Assembly (NCBI GenBank): GCA_963760935.1
Contig: CAVXFB010000007.1
Location: 124,001-188,000 of the forward strand
DNA length: 64,000 bases
Direction of reading: 5' to 3'
DNA from: CAVXFB01 sp963760935
Lineage (GTDB): Bacteria > Planctomycetota > Planctomycetia > Pirellulales > Thermoguttaceae
Both the position numbers and the translations under genes were made by a program. The notes beneath the pieces were generated by a model that did not search any database, was not told the DNA's origin, and saw only the letters and a list, made by a program, of their open reading frames with translations. Numbering within the stretch: the stretch's first letter is position 1; each line of letters opens with the position of its first letter. Positions 8,504 to 18,330 of the stretch are shown here, piece by piece.

Positions 8504-9832
8504 ATGAAGATCCTTGTCGTTGACGACGAAAAGATCAAACGCATTACTCTGGCCGACGACTTGGCGGCGCGGGGACATGATGTCGTCAGCGCCGGCGACG
8601 GAGAAGAGGCGCTGGAAAAGCTCGCCGCCGGCCCCTTCGACGTTGTCGTAGCCGACCTGAAAATGCCGCGTCTCGACGGCATCGAACTGCTGAAGCGAAT
8701 CAAACAAGGGCCATTGGCGGATGTCCAAGTCATCATGATGACCGCCTATGGCAGCATTCCCGTTGCGGTCGAGGCGATGAAACTCGGCGCCTTTGACTTC
8801 CTAACCAAACCGTTCCGAAATGAGGACGTGCTGCCGCTCTTGACTCGAATTGAAAAGCAGCAGGCGACCGCATCCGTGAAGCCGTCGGCTCTCGCCGCGC
8901 CGCCGGGCGTCGACGCCCTGATTGTCGGTCGGTCGTCGGCCATCGATTACGTCAAGCGAATGATTGCCGTCTGCGTCAAGACCGACGCCAACGTTCTGCT
9001 GTGCGGCGAAACGGGCGTCGGCAAAGACCTGTTGGCCACGGCCATTCACGGCAATTCGTACCGGCGGGGCTTTCCCTACGTCAAAGTCGGCTGTACGTTG
9101 TTTCCGCCGCAGTTGATCGAAAGCGAGCTCTACGGCCACGAGAAAGGCTCGTTCACCGGAGCCGAACAGCAACGCAAGGGCCGCTTCGATCTGGCGGAAG
9201 GAGGCACGCTGTATCTCGACGACGTGGATGACATCCCCTTGGAGCACCAAGCCAAGCTGCTGCGCACCATCGAGGAGAAGGTGTTCGAACGTGTTGGCGG
9301 CTCCGCGCCAATCAACGCCGACGTTCGAATCATTGCGTCGACAAAGCGCAATCTCTTGGAAATGATCGGCGAGGGGGCTTTTCGCGAAGATCTCTACTAT
9401 CGGCTTGACGTGCTGCGAATCAACATCCCGTCGTTGCGTGAACGACTGGAAGACGTGCCTCTATTGGCCGAGCACTTGCTTAGACGCATTGCCGGCAAGC
9501 GGCCTTGTCAGATCGACGCGGCGGCCATCGACTTGCTTGCCCGTCACGATTGGCCCGGTAACGTTCGCGAACTCTATCACACACTGGAGCGCGTATACTT
9601 GATTGGCGGCGGCCACATCACGGCGGAAATCCTTGCCACGGAGATGGGTGGCCCCGACGCCAACCAGCGATTGCCTGTCGGCGGCTTTCAGGCCGCCATT
9701 GACCACGCCGAGAAACAACTGCTACAAGACGCCCTCCGCACTTCCGGTGGCAACAAGACCGCTGCTGCCGCCGTGCTCGGCATGAAGCCCTCGACGTTTC
9801 GCGACAAGCTTGCTAAACACGGGCTGGGATAG
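8504..9832 (+). CDS. NtrC-family sigma54-dependent response regulator
   Basis: 442 residues. Receiver domain (MKILVVDDEKIKRITL; phosphoacceptor Asp in VVVADLKMPRLDG; TKPF lysine) at residues 1-120. An AAA+ sigma54-interaction domain follows with Walker A GETGVGKDLLATAIH, the sigma54-contact loop as GSFTGAEQQ, Walker B YLDDVDDIP and FREDLYYRLDVLRI. A Fis-type HTH closes the protein (GGNKTAAAAVLGMKPSTFRD). All catalytic elements are present, so it should be an active bacterial enhancer-binding protein phosphorylated by the upstream kinase. The target promoters are not evident here. Confidence 0.93.
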   Translation: MKILVVDDEKIKRITLADDLAARGHDVVSAGDGEEALEKLAAGPFDVVVADLKMPRLDGIELLKRIKQGPLADVQVIMMTAYGSIPVAVEAMKLGAFDFLTKPFRNEDVLPLLTRIEKQQATASVKPSALAAPPGVDALIVGRSSAIDYVKRMIAVCVKTDANVLLCGETGVGKDLLATAIHGNSYRRGFPYVKVGCTLFPPQLIESELYGHEKGSFTGAEQQRKGRFDLAEGGTLYLDDVDDIPLEHQAKLLRTIEEKVFERVGGSAPINADVRIIASTKRNLLEMIGEGAFREDLYYRLDVLRINIPSLRERLEDVPLLAEHLLRRIAGKRPCQIDAAAIDLLARHDWPGNVRELYHTLERVYLIGGGHITAEILATEMGGPDANQRLPVGGFQAAIDHAEKQLLQDALRTSGGNKTAAAAVLGMKPSTFRDKLAKHGLG

Positions 9833-10056
9833 GCTTGCCGTTCGGCGGCAGCACGCGTCAATCCTTTCTCCCGCTGCCCGCGTCTCCTTTTCCTCTTCCC
9901 CGCGTCCCCAAGCTCCGCCTGGGATCGCTTTCTGGTCTGGGTGCCATAGCCACGCTTGCGGCGACCGTAGCATTTCTGATAAGTTACCGTTGCTGCACGG
10001 ACGCCGTCCTGAGCCATCCATCTCTCTCACCCTCTACTAGTTCGAGGAGAGCGGTC

Positions 10057-10959
10057 ATGCCCATCGAATTTCGTTGCATGCAATGCGGAAAGCTGTTGCG
10101 GACCGACGACGACACGGCCGGAAAACAGGCCCAATGTCCGCACTGTGGATCGGTGATGGCAATACCTTCAGCGAGCAGCGGGCCGGCAAGTCCTTTCGCG
10201 GCTGATTCGGGGAATCCCTATCAATCTCCCGGCGAGTTTGCGCCCCTCCCAGCCAATGCCCCGGCCGGCGAAATCGCGGCCACCATTATCGACTTTGGAG
10301 ACGTCTTCCGTCGGACCTGGGAGATTTTCAAGCCAAACTGGGGTCGTTGCATCGGCGCTTGGCTGGCCGTCTTTGGGCTTAACCTCGTCATCTCCTACGG
10401 GCTAGCATTTGGACTGGCTTTGCTCGGCAACGCGGTGGTTGGCCCACGCGCCGCGCAGCCCTTCAGTATGGCAGGCAACGTCGTCGCTCAGTTAGTTTCC
10501 ATTTGGCTGGGCATCGGGCTGGGGATCTACATGCTGCGGGTCGCCCGAGGCCAGGACGCCGACTTCGCGGACCTATTTAGCGGCGGTCCGTACTACTTGA
10601 GCATCTTCCTGGCGCTGCTTCTATTCGGCGTGTGCTTCTACGTGGGCATAATCCTGTGCATCGTGCCGGGTGTAATTTTCGCCCTGATGTTCTCGCAGTT
10701 CTACTATCTTATTCTTGACCGAGGCTTGCCCGTGCTCGAAGCGTTTCGCACGTCCAAAGAACTGACCAGCGGCAACAAACTAACATTGTTCTTGATGTGG
10801 CTGGTCTTCCTGCTGGCGGGCCTGGCCTTGATCGTTCTTACGTGTGGCCTGGGCCTCGTGGTCGTTGGCCCGTATGGCTCACTCTTGATTGCCGTAATCT
10901 ATCTTGCCATCACGGGACAGCGCACTGCGGACCAACTGGCGATTGAATTGGCCATGTAG
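10057..10959 (+). CDS. Zinc-ribbon plus polytopic membrane protein
   Basis: 300 residues from ATG 10057, chosen for the GAGGAGA ribosome site just upstream and because the sequence then starts directly with the zinc ribbon (FRCMQCGKLL ... AQCPHCGS, two CxxC pairs). A Pro/Ala linker leads to several membrane helices from about residue 100, with an FRRTWEIFKPNWGRCIGAWL segment typical of the DUF975/GlpM-like membrane families. Such ribbon-plus-membrane proteins are frequent in Planctomycetes and have no established function. The longer frame from 9835 has no support. Confidence 0.7.
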   Translation: MPIEFRCMQCGKLLRTDDDTAGKQAQCPHCGSVMAIPSASSGPASPFAADSGNPYQSPGEFAPLPANAPAGEIAATIIDFGDVFRRTWEIFKPNWGRCIGAWLAVFGLNLVISYGLAFGLALLGNAVVGPRAAQPFSMAGNVVAQLVSIWLGIGLGIYMLRVARGQDADFADLFSGGPYYLSIFLALLLFGVCFYVGIILCIVPGVIFALMFSQFYYLILDRGLPVLEAFRTSKELTSGNKLTLFLMWLVFLLAGLALIVLTCGLGLVVVGPYGSLLIAVIYLAITGQRTADQLAIELAM

Positions 10960-10998
10960 TTGCGGCTTCCCGTCAGACCATGCTGCAACGGAAGACCC

Positions 10999-13900
10999 CT
11001 ACAAATCGCTCAAGCTGGCGAATACTTCGTCGAGCGCACGCTGCTCGACGGGGTCGAAAACGAGCAAGTCTTCGGGACTAGGCTCGTCATAGGCCGCGGA
11101 TGTTTGCTCAGACGATTCCCAATTGGTCGAGCGATGCCAAGTGCCGTCGCATCGCCACAGTTCTGCGTCGATTGCATCGCTTTCAACCGGTCCACGATCT
11201 GCCTGGACCTGCCCACGCTGTGCGATTGTCAGATTGCTGGCGACAGCGTCCACGCGAGTAAGTTCGTCGAGCGCGGCGAAGTCCAGCCCAGTGGTTGTCG
11301 CGCAGGCAAGCGCCCCGGCCACCATCGGCCGCAAACCGGCGGGCGTCAAGGCGGCCGTCGTGGCCGACGTTGCAGCCTGACTGTGGACCGTCAAGCCCTG
11401 TGCGACGGTCCAGTTGCCGACCAACGGAACACAGGCCCGGTTGGCCGGTCCGAACGCAAAGCACGTGTTAGCGTATCCGGCATCATTACTGTTTCGCAGA
11501 TAGAAGGTCGCCGCCGTCGCGTTATACAAACCGATGGTGTCCGTCCCGTCGCCATTCCAATCGCCGGCCAGCGGCTTCCAGCCACCGTTGGCGGGGCCGT
11601 ACGCGAAACTGACATTCGCATACCCGCCATTATTGGTATTGCGCAGGTACACTACCGAGGCCACTGGGTTGTACAGTCCGATAGTGTCCTTGCCGTCGCC
11701 ATTCCAATCGCCGGCCAGCGGCTGCCATCCACCGTTCGCCGGACCATAGGCAAAGGTAAGGTCGGCATACCCCGCGACGTTCCTGTTCGACAGGTAGAAT
11801 ACCGAAGTGGTCGGATTGTACAGGCCAACCGTGTCCCTGCCGTCGCCGTCCCAATCGCCGACGACGGGCTTCCAACCGCCCCTGGCCGGACCATAGGCGA
11901 AGTCAATCGTCGCATTGCCCGATTCATTGCTGTTCTGCAGATGAAACACCGAGGCAACGGGATCGTACATGCCGATGGTGTCCACGCCGTCGCCGTCCCA
12001 ATCGCCGGTCAACGTCGTCCAACCACTGTTGGCCGCGCCACAAGTGAACGCCGCGTCGGCCGCTCCACTGCCTTGCGCGGTCCGCAAGTAAATCGTGGCG
12101 TTCACCGGATTGTACACGCCGACCGCCGCCGCGGCCCGCGTGGCATTCTGTGACTGAACGCTCAGGGCGTACGTGCCGACATACGCGTTCCCGTACGATG
12201 CCACGGCAACGTAATATGTCCCCGTCGACGTGGCTTGCCAACGGAGTTGCGAGGCAAGGTTGCCGCCGCCGTCGTCATCCTGTGCCACCAGTGTGGTGCC
12301 GTTGCGATCGTAGAGATACAGAACGGAGTCGCGCAGCGTGCCTAATTGCGTGGCAATCGTGTAACTCTGCCCCGCTACGGCCTGAAAGGAGAACCAATCC
12401 ACGTCGCCGGCGACGCCGAGGACGCCCTGCGTAGTGCTCGGCACGCCAATCGCGCTGGCCGTGCCGGCGTTGTTGCCAAAGTCGTCCGGTGGCAATATCG
12501 TCATAAGAGTCGTCGCTGCCGAACTCCAACTCGCGTTGGCATCGACGGCCCGGGCAAAGTAGCGGTACGTGCCGGCGGCCATGCCCGCAGTGCTGATCTG
12601 CACGCTGGCCGATCCCCCGACGATCGTGGTGGTCGAGCCCACAAGCATGTCACCGATGTCATATTGTCCGTTGTTGTTCGTGTCGCGATAGAATTTCAAG
12701 GCGGTTACCGCCGATGTGGCGTCGGCGATTCCGGCAGCGGCAAGCGTGATTGTCGAGCCCTGCAAAACGGGATTCGGCGTGATGGTGAGCGCGGCAACCA
12801 CAGGGCCTTGCGTCGGCTCCACGCCAAGCAACCGTAGCGTGTTATACGCATTGAGTCTCCCACCGGTCGCCACCTTGCCGCCCAGCGACGCGATGCTATC
12901 GGCGCCGTTGAGTATCGCACTGCGGATCGTTGCGACCGAGGCGTCCGGATCAATGGACCAGGCCAACGCCGCAACGCCGGCCACGAACGGCGTCGCCATG
13001 CTGGTGCCCGAGTACGTCGCATAGCGATTGTTCGGAATCGTGCTGTAGATCGACACACCCGGGGCCGCGATATCGACTGTGGTGGCGCCGTAGCAACTGA
13101 AGCTCGCCAGCCGGTCGTTCTGATCAGTGGCCGCCACCGAGATAACGTTCGCCGGCGTGTAATTGGCCGGGTACTGCGGCGATGTGTCGTTGTTTGTGCC
13201 GTCATTGCCTGCCGCCGCAACGAACAAGATTCCCGCATCATTGTTGGCCTGGATGGCGCTTTGCATGGCGCTGCTGTACGGCCCGCCACCCCAGCTATTG
13301 TTTTCCACGCGGATATTCACGTGATACTGGGTGCGCATCATCGTGGCATAGTTGATGGCCCGAATCGCATCGGACAAGTAGCCGCTGCCCGTGCTGTCCA
13401 TGAACTTCAGAGCCATGACCGATGTCGACCAGTTCACTCCGGATACGCCGATGGCGTTGTTCCCCACTGCGGCGATCGTGCCGGCAACGTGGGTTCCGTG
13501 GCTGTTGTCATCTAACGGGCTGCCATCGTTGTTGACAAAATCGTAGCCGTGCACGTCGTCGATGAACCCGTTGTGGTCATCGTCGATGCCATTGCCGGCG
13601 ATTTCGCCGGGGTTGGTCCAGATATTGGCAGCCAGATCGGGATGATTGTAGTCGACGCCCGTATCAATCACGGCCACCACCACACTTTGGCTTCCGGTGG
13701 CAAGCCGCCATGCGTCCTGGGCGTCAATCGCCGTCATACCCCACAGGCTGCCCATCTGCGGATCGTTGGGCGTGGTCTCGATCTGCCGCAGCGCGTCCTG
13801 CTCAAAACTGGAGATGTAGATATCGCGTGTCAGCCAGTCTTCCACTTCCGTTAGCGATGCGCCGTAACTTCGCACGAGCACTTGCCCGGCAAGGCCCAAG

Positions 13901-14340
13901 CCGGAAATTGCTTGAAATTCGATGCCGCCGCCCACCAATAGACTGGTCGTTTCGGCCACCGACGAAATCTGACTCATGCCAGCCGTATTGAATTGGACGA
14001 TCCAGTCGTAAAGGTCCGACTGAGCGGCCGACGCGTCGCTAGTCTGGCCCGAGGCGGATATCGCTTCAGCAGTCCAGTCAGCCGCGCCCGCGTGCTGCGG
14101 CCCGACGACGTCAGCCACCGTTTGGAACCAACTGGGCGTGACCAGTGCGGCCAAGCCGGCAGCGTCCATCAAGTGCCGTACTTCCAACGCCTCGATCTGC
14201 AGCGCTCGCCGCCGACCAGATGCGGCAGCCCGCCGCCCATTCAGCGGCAATGGACTGCGGCCATCGAAGAACTTGGCGACTTCGCACGAAAGATGAGCGC
14301 AAACGCCGGTCAAACCGGCGCGGGACCTGGATCCGCGCAT
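10999..14340 (-). CDS. Secreted subtilisin-like serine protease (S8) with PPC domain and C-terminal beta repeats
   Basis: 1,113 residues. The N-terminus carries the planctomycete leader motif LQIEALEVRHLMDAAGL. The S8 domain has the triad in VVVAVIDTGVDYNHPDL (Asp), NSHGTHVAGTIAAVG (His) and YSGTSMATPFVAGVAALA (Ser), plus oxyanion Asn in NSWGGGPY. A pre-peptidase C-terminal (PPC) domain follows (VDWFSFQAVAGQSYTIA, then LYLYDRNGTTLVAQDDDGG, TYYVAVASYG). Several repeats of about 50 residues, of the form GDWDGDGVDTIGMYDP, end the conserved part; they resemble FG-GAP/VCBS-type calcium-binding blades. The extreme C-terminus is acidic. It is probably an exported or surface degradative protease. No partner is adjacent. 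Confidence 0.9.
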   Translation of the reverse strand: MRGSRSRAGLTGVCAHLSCEVAKFFDGRSPLPLNGRRAAASGRRRALQIEALEVRHLMDAAGLAALVTPSWFQTVADVVGPQHAGAADWTAEAISASGQTSDASAAQSDLYDWIVQFNTAGMSQISSVAETTSLLVGGGIEFQAISGLGLAGQVLVRSYGASLTEVEDWLTRDIYISSFEQDALRQIETTPNDPQMGSLWGMTAIDAQDAWRLATGSQSVVVAVIDTGVDYNHPDLAANIWTNPGEIAGNGIDDDHNGFIDDVHGYDFVNNDGSPLDDNSHGTHVAGTIAAVGNNAIGVSGVNWSTSVMALKFMDSTGSGYLSDAIRAINYATMMRTQYHVNIRVENNSWGGGPYSSAMQSAIQANNDAGILFVAAAGNDGTNNDTSPQYPANYTPANVISVAATDQNDRLASFSCYGATTVDIAAPGVSIYSTIPNNRYATYSGTSMATPFVAGVAALAWSIDPDASVATIRSAILNGADSIASLGGKVATGGRLNAYNTLRLLGVEPTQGPVVAALTITPNPVLQGSTITLAAAGIADATSAVTALKFYRDTNNNGQYDIGDMLVGSTTTIVGGSASVQISTAGMAAGTYRYFARAVDANASWSSAATTLMTILPPDDFGNNAGTASAIGVPSTTQGVLGVAGDVDWFSFQAVAGQSYTIATQLGTLRDSVLYLYDRNGTTLVAQDDDGGGNLASQLRWQATSTGTYYVAVASYGNAYVGTYALSVQSQNATRAAAAVGVYNPVNATIYLRTAQGSGAADAAFTCGAANSGWTTLTGDWDGDGVDTIGMYDPVASVFHLQNSNESGNATIDFAYGPARGGWKPVVGDWDGDGRDTVGLYNPTTSVFYLSNRNVAGYADLTFAYGPANGGWQPLAGDWNGDGKDTIGLYNPVASVVYLRNTNNGGYANVSFAYGPANGGWKPLAGDWNGDGTDTIGLYNATAATFYLRNSNDAGYANTCFAFGPANRACVPLVGNWTVAQGLTVHSQAATSATTAALTPAGLRPMVAGALACATTTGLDFAALDELTRVDAVASNLTIAQRGQVQADRGPVESDAIDAELWRCDGTWHRSTNWESSEQTSAAYDEPSPEDLLVFDPVEQRALDEVFASLSDL

Positions 14341-14741
14341 TGTGCGTACCGTGATGTGGGTTCAGCGAGCGCATCGCCAAAGCGGCGATGAAACTCTGGT
14401 GCAAAAACGCTTGGGCGCTAAGACACAGTAGTGATGAGCAATGACAAGATGAGCTACTGAAGTCTGTGTCAAAATCTGCCCGCGGTCAAACCGCGAAGCA
14501 AATTTGGCGACGATTCAGGATTGCACGTCGCCAGTTCGCCGCACACGTTGCGTTTTTGCCGCACGCAACTTCTAGTACGCCACTCGGCCAGATATGTTCA
14601 GCAAAATTGATGCTTTGCAACGCCATCACTTTGGGGTAGAATCACTTCCTGAGACGAAAGGGTCGTGGTGCTATCGTGGCGGCGCAGAGCCTGTTGGCAC
14701 TGGAAAGTTGATTGACTGCCGTTTCGCGGGGTTGCTACATC
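14341..14741. other. Intergenic stretch, no gene seen
   Basis: About 400 bp between the divergent protease and PAS kinase genes. It presumably holds both promoters. I find no RNA gene, repeat or conserved small frame. Confidence 0.4.
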
Positions 14742-16622
14742 ATGAAGCGGGCAAAAACGCTGGAAGAGCAAACCGAAAACGTCCCTTTGGATTACGACGA
14801 GCGATACCGCCTCCTGGCCGAGGTCATTCCACACTTCATTTGGCGTGCTGATGCGAGCGGCAAGCGGATCGAGGCGAACCGTCGCTGGTCGTCCTATACG
14901 GATTGCACGCCAGAGCAGGGGCTCGGTTTTGGCTGGATGGAGGCATTGCACCCTGATGACCGCCCGGTAACGTTTGAACGCATTCATGAGGCGACCCGAA
15001 CTGGCGTCCTGTTCGAGGCCGAATACCGGATACGGCGGGCCGACGGCACTTACCGTTGGCATTTGGCTCGCGCTCTGCCAACCAAGAACGAGCAGGGGGA
15101 AGTGACTGGCTGGGCCGGCACCGCGATTGACATCGATGACCAGAAGCAGGCCGAGGAGGCCCTTCGGCGGGCTCACGATGAGTTGGAGGTGCGGGTCGCA
15201 GAGCGCACTCTTGAACTCGCCCAAAGCGAACAGCGCTATCGGACCCTGGTAGAAACGTCGCCGGATGCCATCATCATGGCCGACCTGCAGGGACGCATAA
15301 CGTTTGCGTCGCACCGAGCCGCAACTCTGTATGGCTGCGATAGCGTCGACGAATTGATCGGCAGCGATCCGCGGAATTTTCTCGTGCCCGAAGAACATGA
15401 CAAATGGTTGGCCGATCTCGAGCGTGCAGCGGTCGATGGCCTTTCGCGCAACATCGAGTATACACTGCTCAAGAAGGATGGCACCCGCTACTCGGGCGAA
15501 GTATCGGGAGCCGTGATCAAAGACGCATCAGGAAAGCCGCTGGCCCTGATGGCGCTGGTTCGCGATGTCACAGAACGCAAGAAGGCGGCAGAGGCCATTC
15601 TACGCGCGAAAATCGAATGGGAACGAACCTTCGACAGCGTGCAGGACCTGATTACGGTCCTCGACACCGATTGCCGGATTGTTCGTGTCAACCGAGCCCA
15701 GGCGGAACGGCTTGGCTTGACCACTCAGGAATGCGTGGGGTTGACCTGTCACGAAACGATCCACGGTCTAGACGCCCCGCCAACAACGTGTCCTCACGCC
15801 CTAACGCAGTTGGACGGAAAACCGCACACCTGCGAAATACACGAAGATCGGCTGGGAGGCGACTTCCTGGTCACCACAACGCCCCTGACTGACGAGCGTG
15901 AGCAAATCATCGGCTCCGTGCACGTCGCGCGTGACATCACCGAACGAAAGAAGGCGGAGCAGCAGTTGCAGAAGGAGCACCGTACCCTGAAACATCTGCT
16001 CCTGTCGAGCGATCACGACCGACAGACTATCGCCTATGAAATTCACGATAGCCTGGCCCAGCAACTCGCCGGGGCCATTATGCAGTTCCAAACGTTTACT
16101 CACCTGAAGGACACACAGCCCAGCGAAGCGGCGAACGCATTCGACGCCGGCCAAACCATGCTGCGCCAGGCGCACTACGAAGCACGCCGCCTCATTAGCG
16201 GCGTGCGACCGCCGATCCTCGATGAGTCGGGCGTTGTCACGGCCGTAGCGCACCTCGTCAACGAACATCGCCGCCGCAAGGGGCCAAAAATCGAATTGCA
16301 CAGCGAGGTCGATTTTGACCGTCTCTCCCCCACGACCGAAAATACTATTTATCGCATCGTCTACGAAGCGCTAACAAATGCTGTGTCACATAGCAAGAGC
16401 AGACGCGTGCGCGTCGGCATGGTGCAGCGCGGCGATAACCTGCAAATCAAAGTGCAGGACTGGGGCGTCGGATTCGATCCGAAGAGCGTGGCGCCCAACC
16501 GCTTCGGCTTGGAAGGCATCCGCGAGCGAGCAAGATTGCTGGGCGGTCAGGCAATCGTGGACACCACGATCGGACGGGGAACCTGCCTCGTCGTCGACCT
16601 GCCGCTGGTGACAATCGATTGA
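14742..16622 (+). CDS. Multi-PAS sensor histidine kinase, NarL-type (HisKA_3)
   Basis: 626 residues from ATG 14742 (MKRAKTLEEQTENV); an ATG at 14712 is an alternative. Three PAS domains follow in order: YRLLAEVIPHFIWRADASG with a PAC segment ending WAGTAIDIDDQKQAEE; YRTLVETSPDAIIMADLQG ending ALVRDVTERKKAAE; and ERTFDSVQDLITVLDTDC with CHETIHG and TCPHA cysteines. The kinase core has a HisKA_3 H-box (IAYEIHDSLAQQLAGAIMQF) and HATPase motifs (YRIVYEALTNAVSHSKS, VQDWGVGFDP, RFGLEGIRERARLLGG). There are no transmembrane segments, so it is a cytoplasmic sensor. The Cys-rich third PAS could bind a metal or redox group. It should pair with a NarL-type regulator, which is not in this window. Confidence 0.9.
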   Translation: MKRAKTLEEQTENVPLDYDERYRLLAEVIPHFIWRADASGKRIEANRRWSSYTDCTPEQGLGFGWMEALHPDDRPVTFERIHEATRTGVLFEAEYRIRRADGTYRWHLARALPTKNEQGEVTGWAGTAIDIDDQKQAEEALRRAHDELEVRVAERTLELAQSEQRYRTLVETSPDAIIMADLQGRITFASHRAATLYGCDSVDELIGSDPRNFLVPEEHDKWLADLERAAVDGLSRNIEYTLLKKDGTRYSGEVSGAVIKDASGKPLALMALVRDVTERKKAAEAILRAKIEWERTFDSVQDLITVLDTDCRIVRVNRAQAERLGLTTQECVGLTCHETIHGLDAPPTTCPHALTQLDGKPHTCEIHEDRLGGDFLVTTTPLTDEREQIIGSVHVARDITERKKAEQQLQKEHRTLKHLLLSSDHDRQTIAYEIHDSLAQQLAGAIMQFQTFTHLKDTQPSEAANAFDAGQTMLRQAHYEARRLISGVRPPILDESGVVTAVAHLVNEHRRRKGPKIELHSEVDFDRLSPTTENTIYRIVYEALTNAVSHSKSRRVRVGMVQRGDNLQIKVQDWGVGFDPKSVAPNRFGLEGIRERARLLGGQAIVDTTIGRGTCLVVDLPLVTID

Positions 16623-16628
16623 TGCTCG

Positions 16629-17096
16629 CTACGCGGCCACGCCGGCGCCGCGCTGAACGTCCAGCCCTTCGACGTCCGGATCGCAGGATTGGCCGCCGAT
16701 AACCTGTTCGACTGCCTCTTCTAGACTCATTCCCTGTTTCCATCGCAGCAACGCCACGGCCACGCTCGACGATCGGCCCGCGCCCACGTTGCAGTGCGCA
16801 TACACCGTGTGACCCGCCCGCAGCAGCGCGTCGGCCGCCTCTACGCACTCTGGCAGCTTTTCGCGCAAGTCCGACGCATCGTACCCCTTGACTGGTATTC
16901 GCCGCACAACCACGTCCAACTCCTTGCACCGCGAATCGATCCGATTCCAAGCCAAATCCCAATAGTCCAGGTCGTGATCGGTCTGCAAGTTCAAGATGGC
17001 CGTAATTCCGTAGTCGGTCTTCAATTGACCGATGTCGTCGGCGTTTTCCGGGCAAGACCCTATGAACAGGCCCGGCAGGGCTTGGCTAAGATGCAT
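16629..17096 (-). CDS. Dual-specificity (cysteine-based) protein phosphatase
   Basis: 155 residues from ATG 17096 (MHLSQALPGLFIGSCPENAD). The active site is VYAHCNVGAGRSSSVAVAL (HCxxGxxRS signature) with general-acid candidate Asp in VKGYDASDLREK. This is the compact DSP fold that dephosphorylates Tyr/Ser/Thr or other phosphoesters. It converges with the upstream PAS kinase gene (6 bp gap) and is divergent from the outer-membrane-type gene on the other strand. Its substrate is unknown. A much longer open frame upstream of 17096 is not conserved and overlaps the neighbour. Confidence 0.8.
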   Translation of the reverse strand: MHLSQALPGLFIGSCPENADDIGQLKTDYGITAILNLQTDHDLDYWDLAWNRIDSRCKELDVVVRRIPVKGYDASDLREKLPECVEAADALLRAGHTVYAHCNVGAGRSSSVAVALLRWKQGMSLEEAVEQVIGGQSCDPDVEGLDVQRGAGVAA

Positions 17097-17271
17097 CGGC
17101 GTACTCCGGAGGAAGAGATCGAACGGCCGGCATGGTATGCGATGGGACAATGACTCGTCAATGCAGCTTTTCAACACGCTTCCCAACCGCCTGGCATTGT
17201 GCAAACCCCGACATGTGGCTATCATCTGCCTCCCCACTGCATCCATCGTCGCTAGCAGACGTACTCGTCTC

Positions 17272-18162
17272 ATGGCCAGGCCAACGTCGAACATCTGCCG
17301 AGTCTGCTCCTTCGCGGCCGCGATCGCCTGCCTGATTGCGCCCGAAGCCGGCGCCAGGAAACAGCGTTGCAGACGCTCCGCCAAGACGTTCGCGACGGGG
17401 TGCCTCAGCCGCCCGCATCCTCGTCGCCCGCACCTGATAAAGCCCCGGACCGCGACCACGACGACCACCAATATGCTCCGCAGTGCGGCGACGGTTGGAG
17501 TGGTGACGCCGTTCTTGCGGCGGCTTGGGTTGCGGGCTTGATCGTCACTTCGCCGATATGGGTTCCCCATGTCATGCTTGAGGACGATTTTCGCAACGGC
17601 GGCCATTTCTACCGTTACCCGTATCAGACCGAGAGTGCATATATCGCTACGACGGAAATCAACCGGCAGACAAAACCCTGGGCCGCTCGTTTGGACGTCG
17701 AGTATATCGAAACCTTTGATCGCCTCGATAATTTGGCCGGGCACCTGCTGATCGAGACAGCGCCGCGGCTTGGGCTGGACACTTCAGTGAATCATTTAGA
17801 AGAGAGAATGCCAAATGGCCGCTACGATTCACTTCAGATCGGCGACTGTAACTTCGTCTATCGATTTGCTCAGGGCACGTGGGGCGAATTCCGTACTGGG
17901 CTGGGATTCAATTGGCTCGACGATGACGACGCCACAAACTTTGGTTTCAATTTCACGTATTCGGCCGACTTCTATCCGCAAACCCTGGGGCGTCTCTACG
18001 ACGATCGATTGTGGCACAATCGGCCGCGCCGGCCTTTTTCGAGCCAGGACAACGGTAGTCGCGGTATTCGGCGGCGTCGAGGCATATACCGGCTATGAGT
18101 ATACCGATATTGGGCGGACGTGCTGGAACGGACTGATCGCCGGCGTGCGAGTGTGGTTCTAA
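17272..18162 (+). CDS. Outer-membrane beta-barrel-type protein, split by two frameshifts
   Basis: Three frames read in succession make one protein. A signal peptide (ICRVCSFAAAIACLIAPEAG, from ATG 17272) switches near 17357-17368 to a second frame with GDAVLAAAWVAGLIVTSPIW and YIETFDRLDNLAGHLLIETA. Near 17974-17982 it switches again to a third frame (KPWGVSTTIDCGTIGRAGLF, ending NGLIAGVRVWF). The short strands alternating with turns and the terminal aromatic Phe are outer-membrane features, and the content resembles planctomycete barrel proteins of unknown function. The second break is well supported because both sides make one continuous barrel; the first is weaker. They may be assembly errors or real decay. 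Confidence 0.55.
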
Positions 18163-18330
18163 GCGTCGAGAGAGGGGCATTTCCGAAGAGTTGCGTCCTT
18201 TCCGATCCGAGGGTGATGGCCGCACGCCGAGCCCCAAACCACCAAAGCCTCGCAGATTCCCGATAGTCGCATCCTGCGAGTCCCTTCTCTTGCCCTCGTG
18301 CCGCGAATTTAGTATAGGATCGCGCGGAAT

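Noticed and set aside
9835..10056. 74-residue N-terminal extension of the zinc-ribbon membrane protein
   Set aside because: No ribosome site at 9835 and no conserved content; a clear GAGGAGA precedes ATG 10057.
10960..12153. 397-residue open frame on the plus strand
   Set aside because: It lies opposite the repeat region of the subtilase; the regular repeats and GC-rich codons of that gene produce the open antisense frame.
14690..14712. Possible sigma54 promoter (TTGGCACTGGAAAGTTGATTG) before the PAS kinase
   Set aside because: The TGGCAC and TTG blocks are two bases too far apart for the -24/-12 spacing and GC is missing at -12.
16629..17744. 371-residue version of the phosphatase
   Set aside because: Residues before the ATG at 17096 overlap the barrel-type gene on the other strand and are not phosphatase-like.
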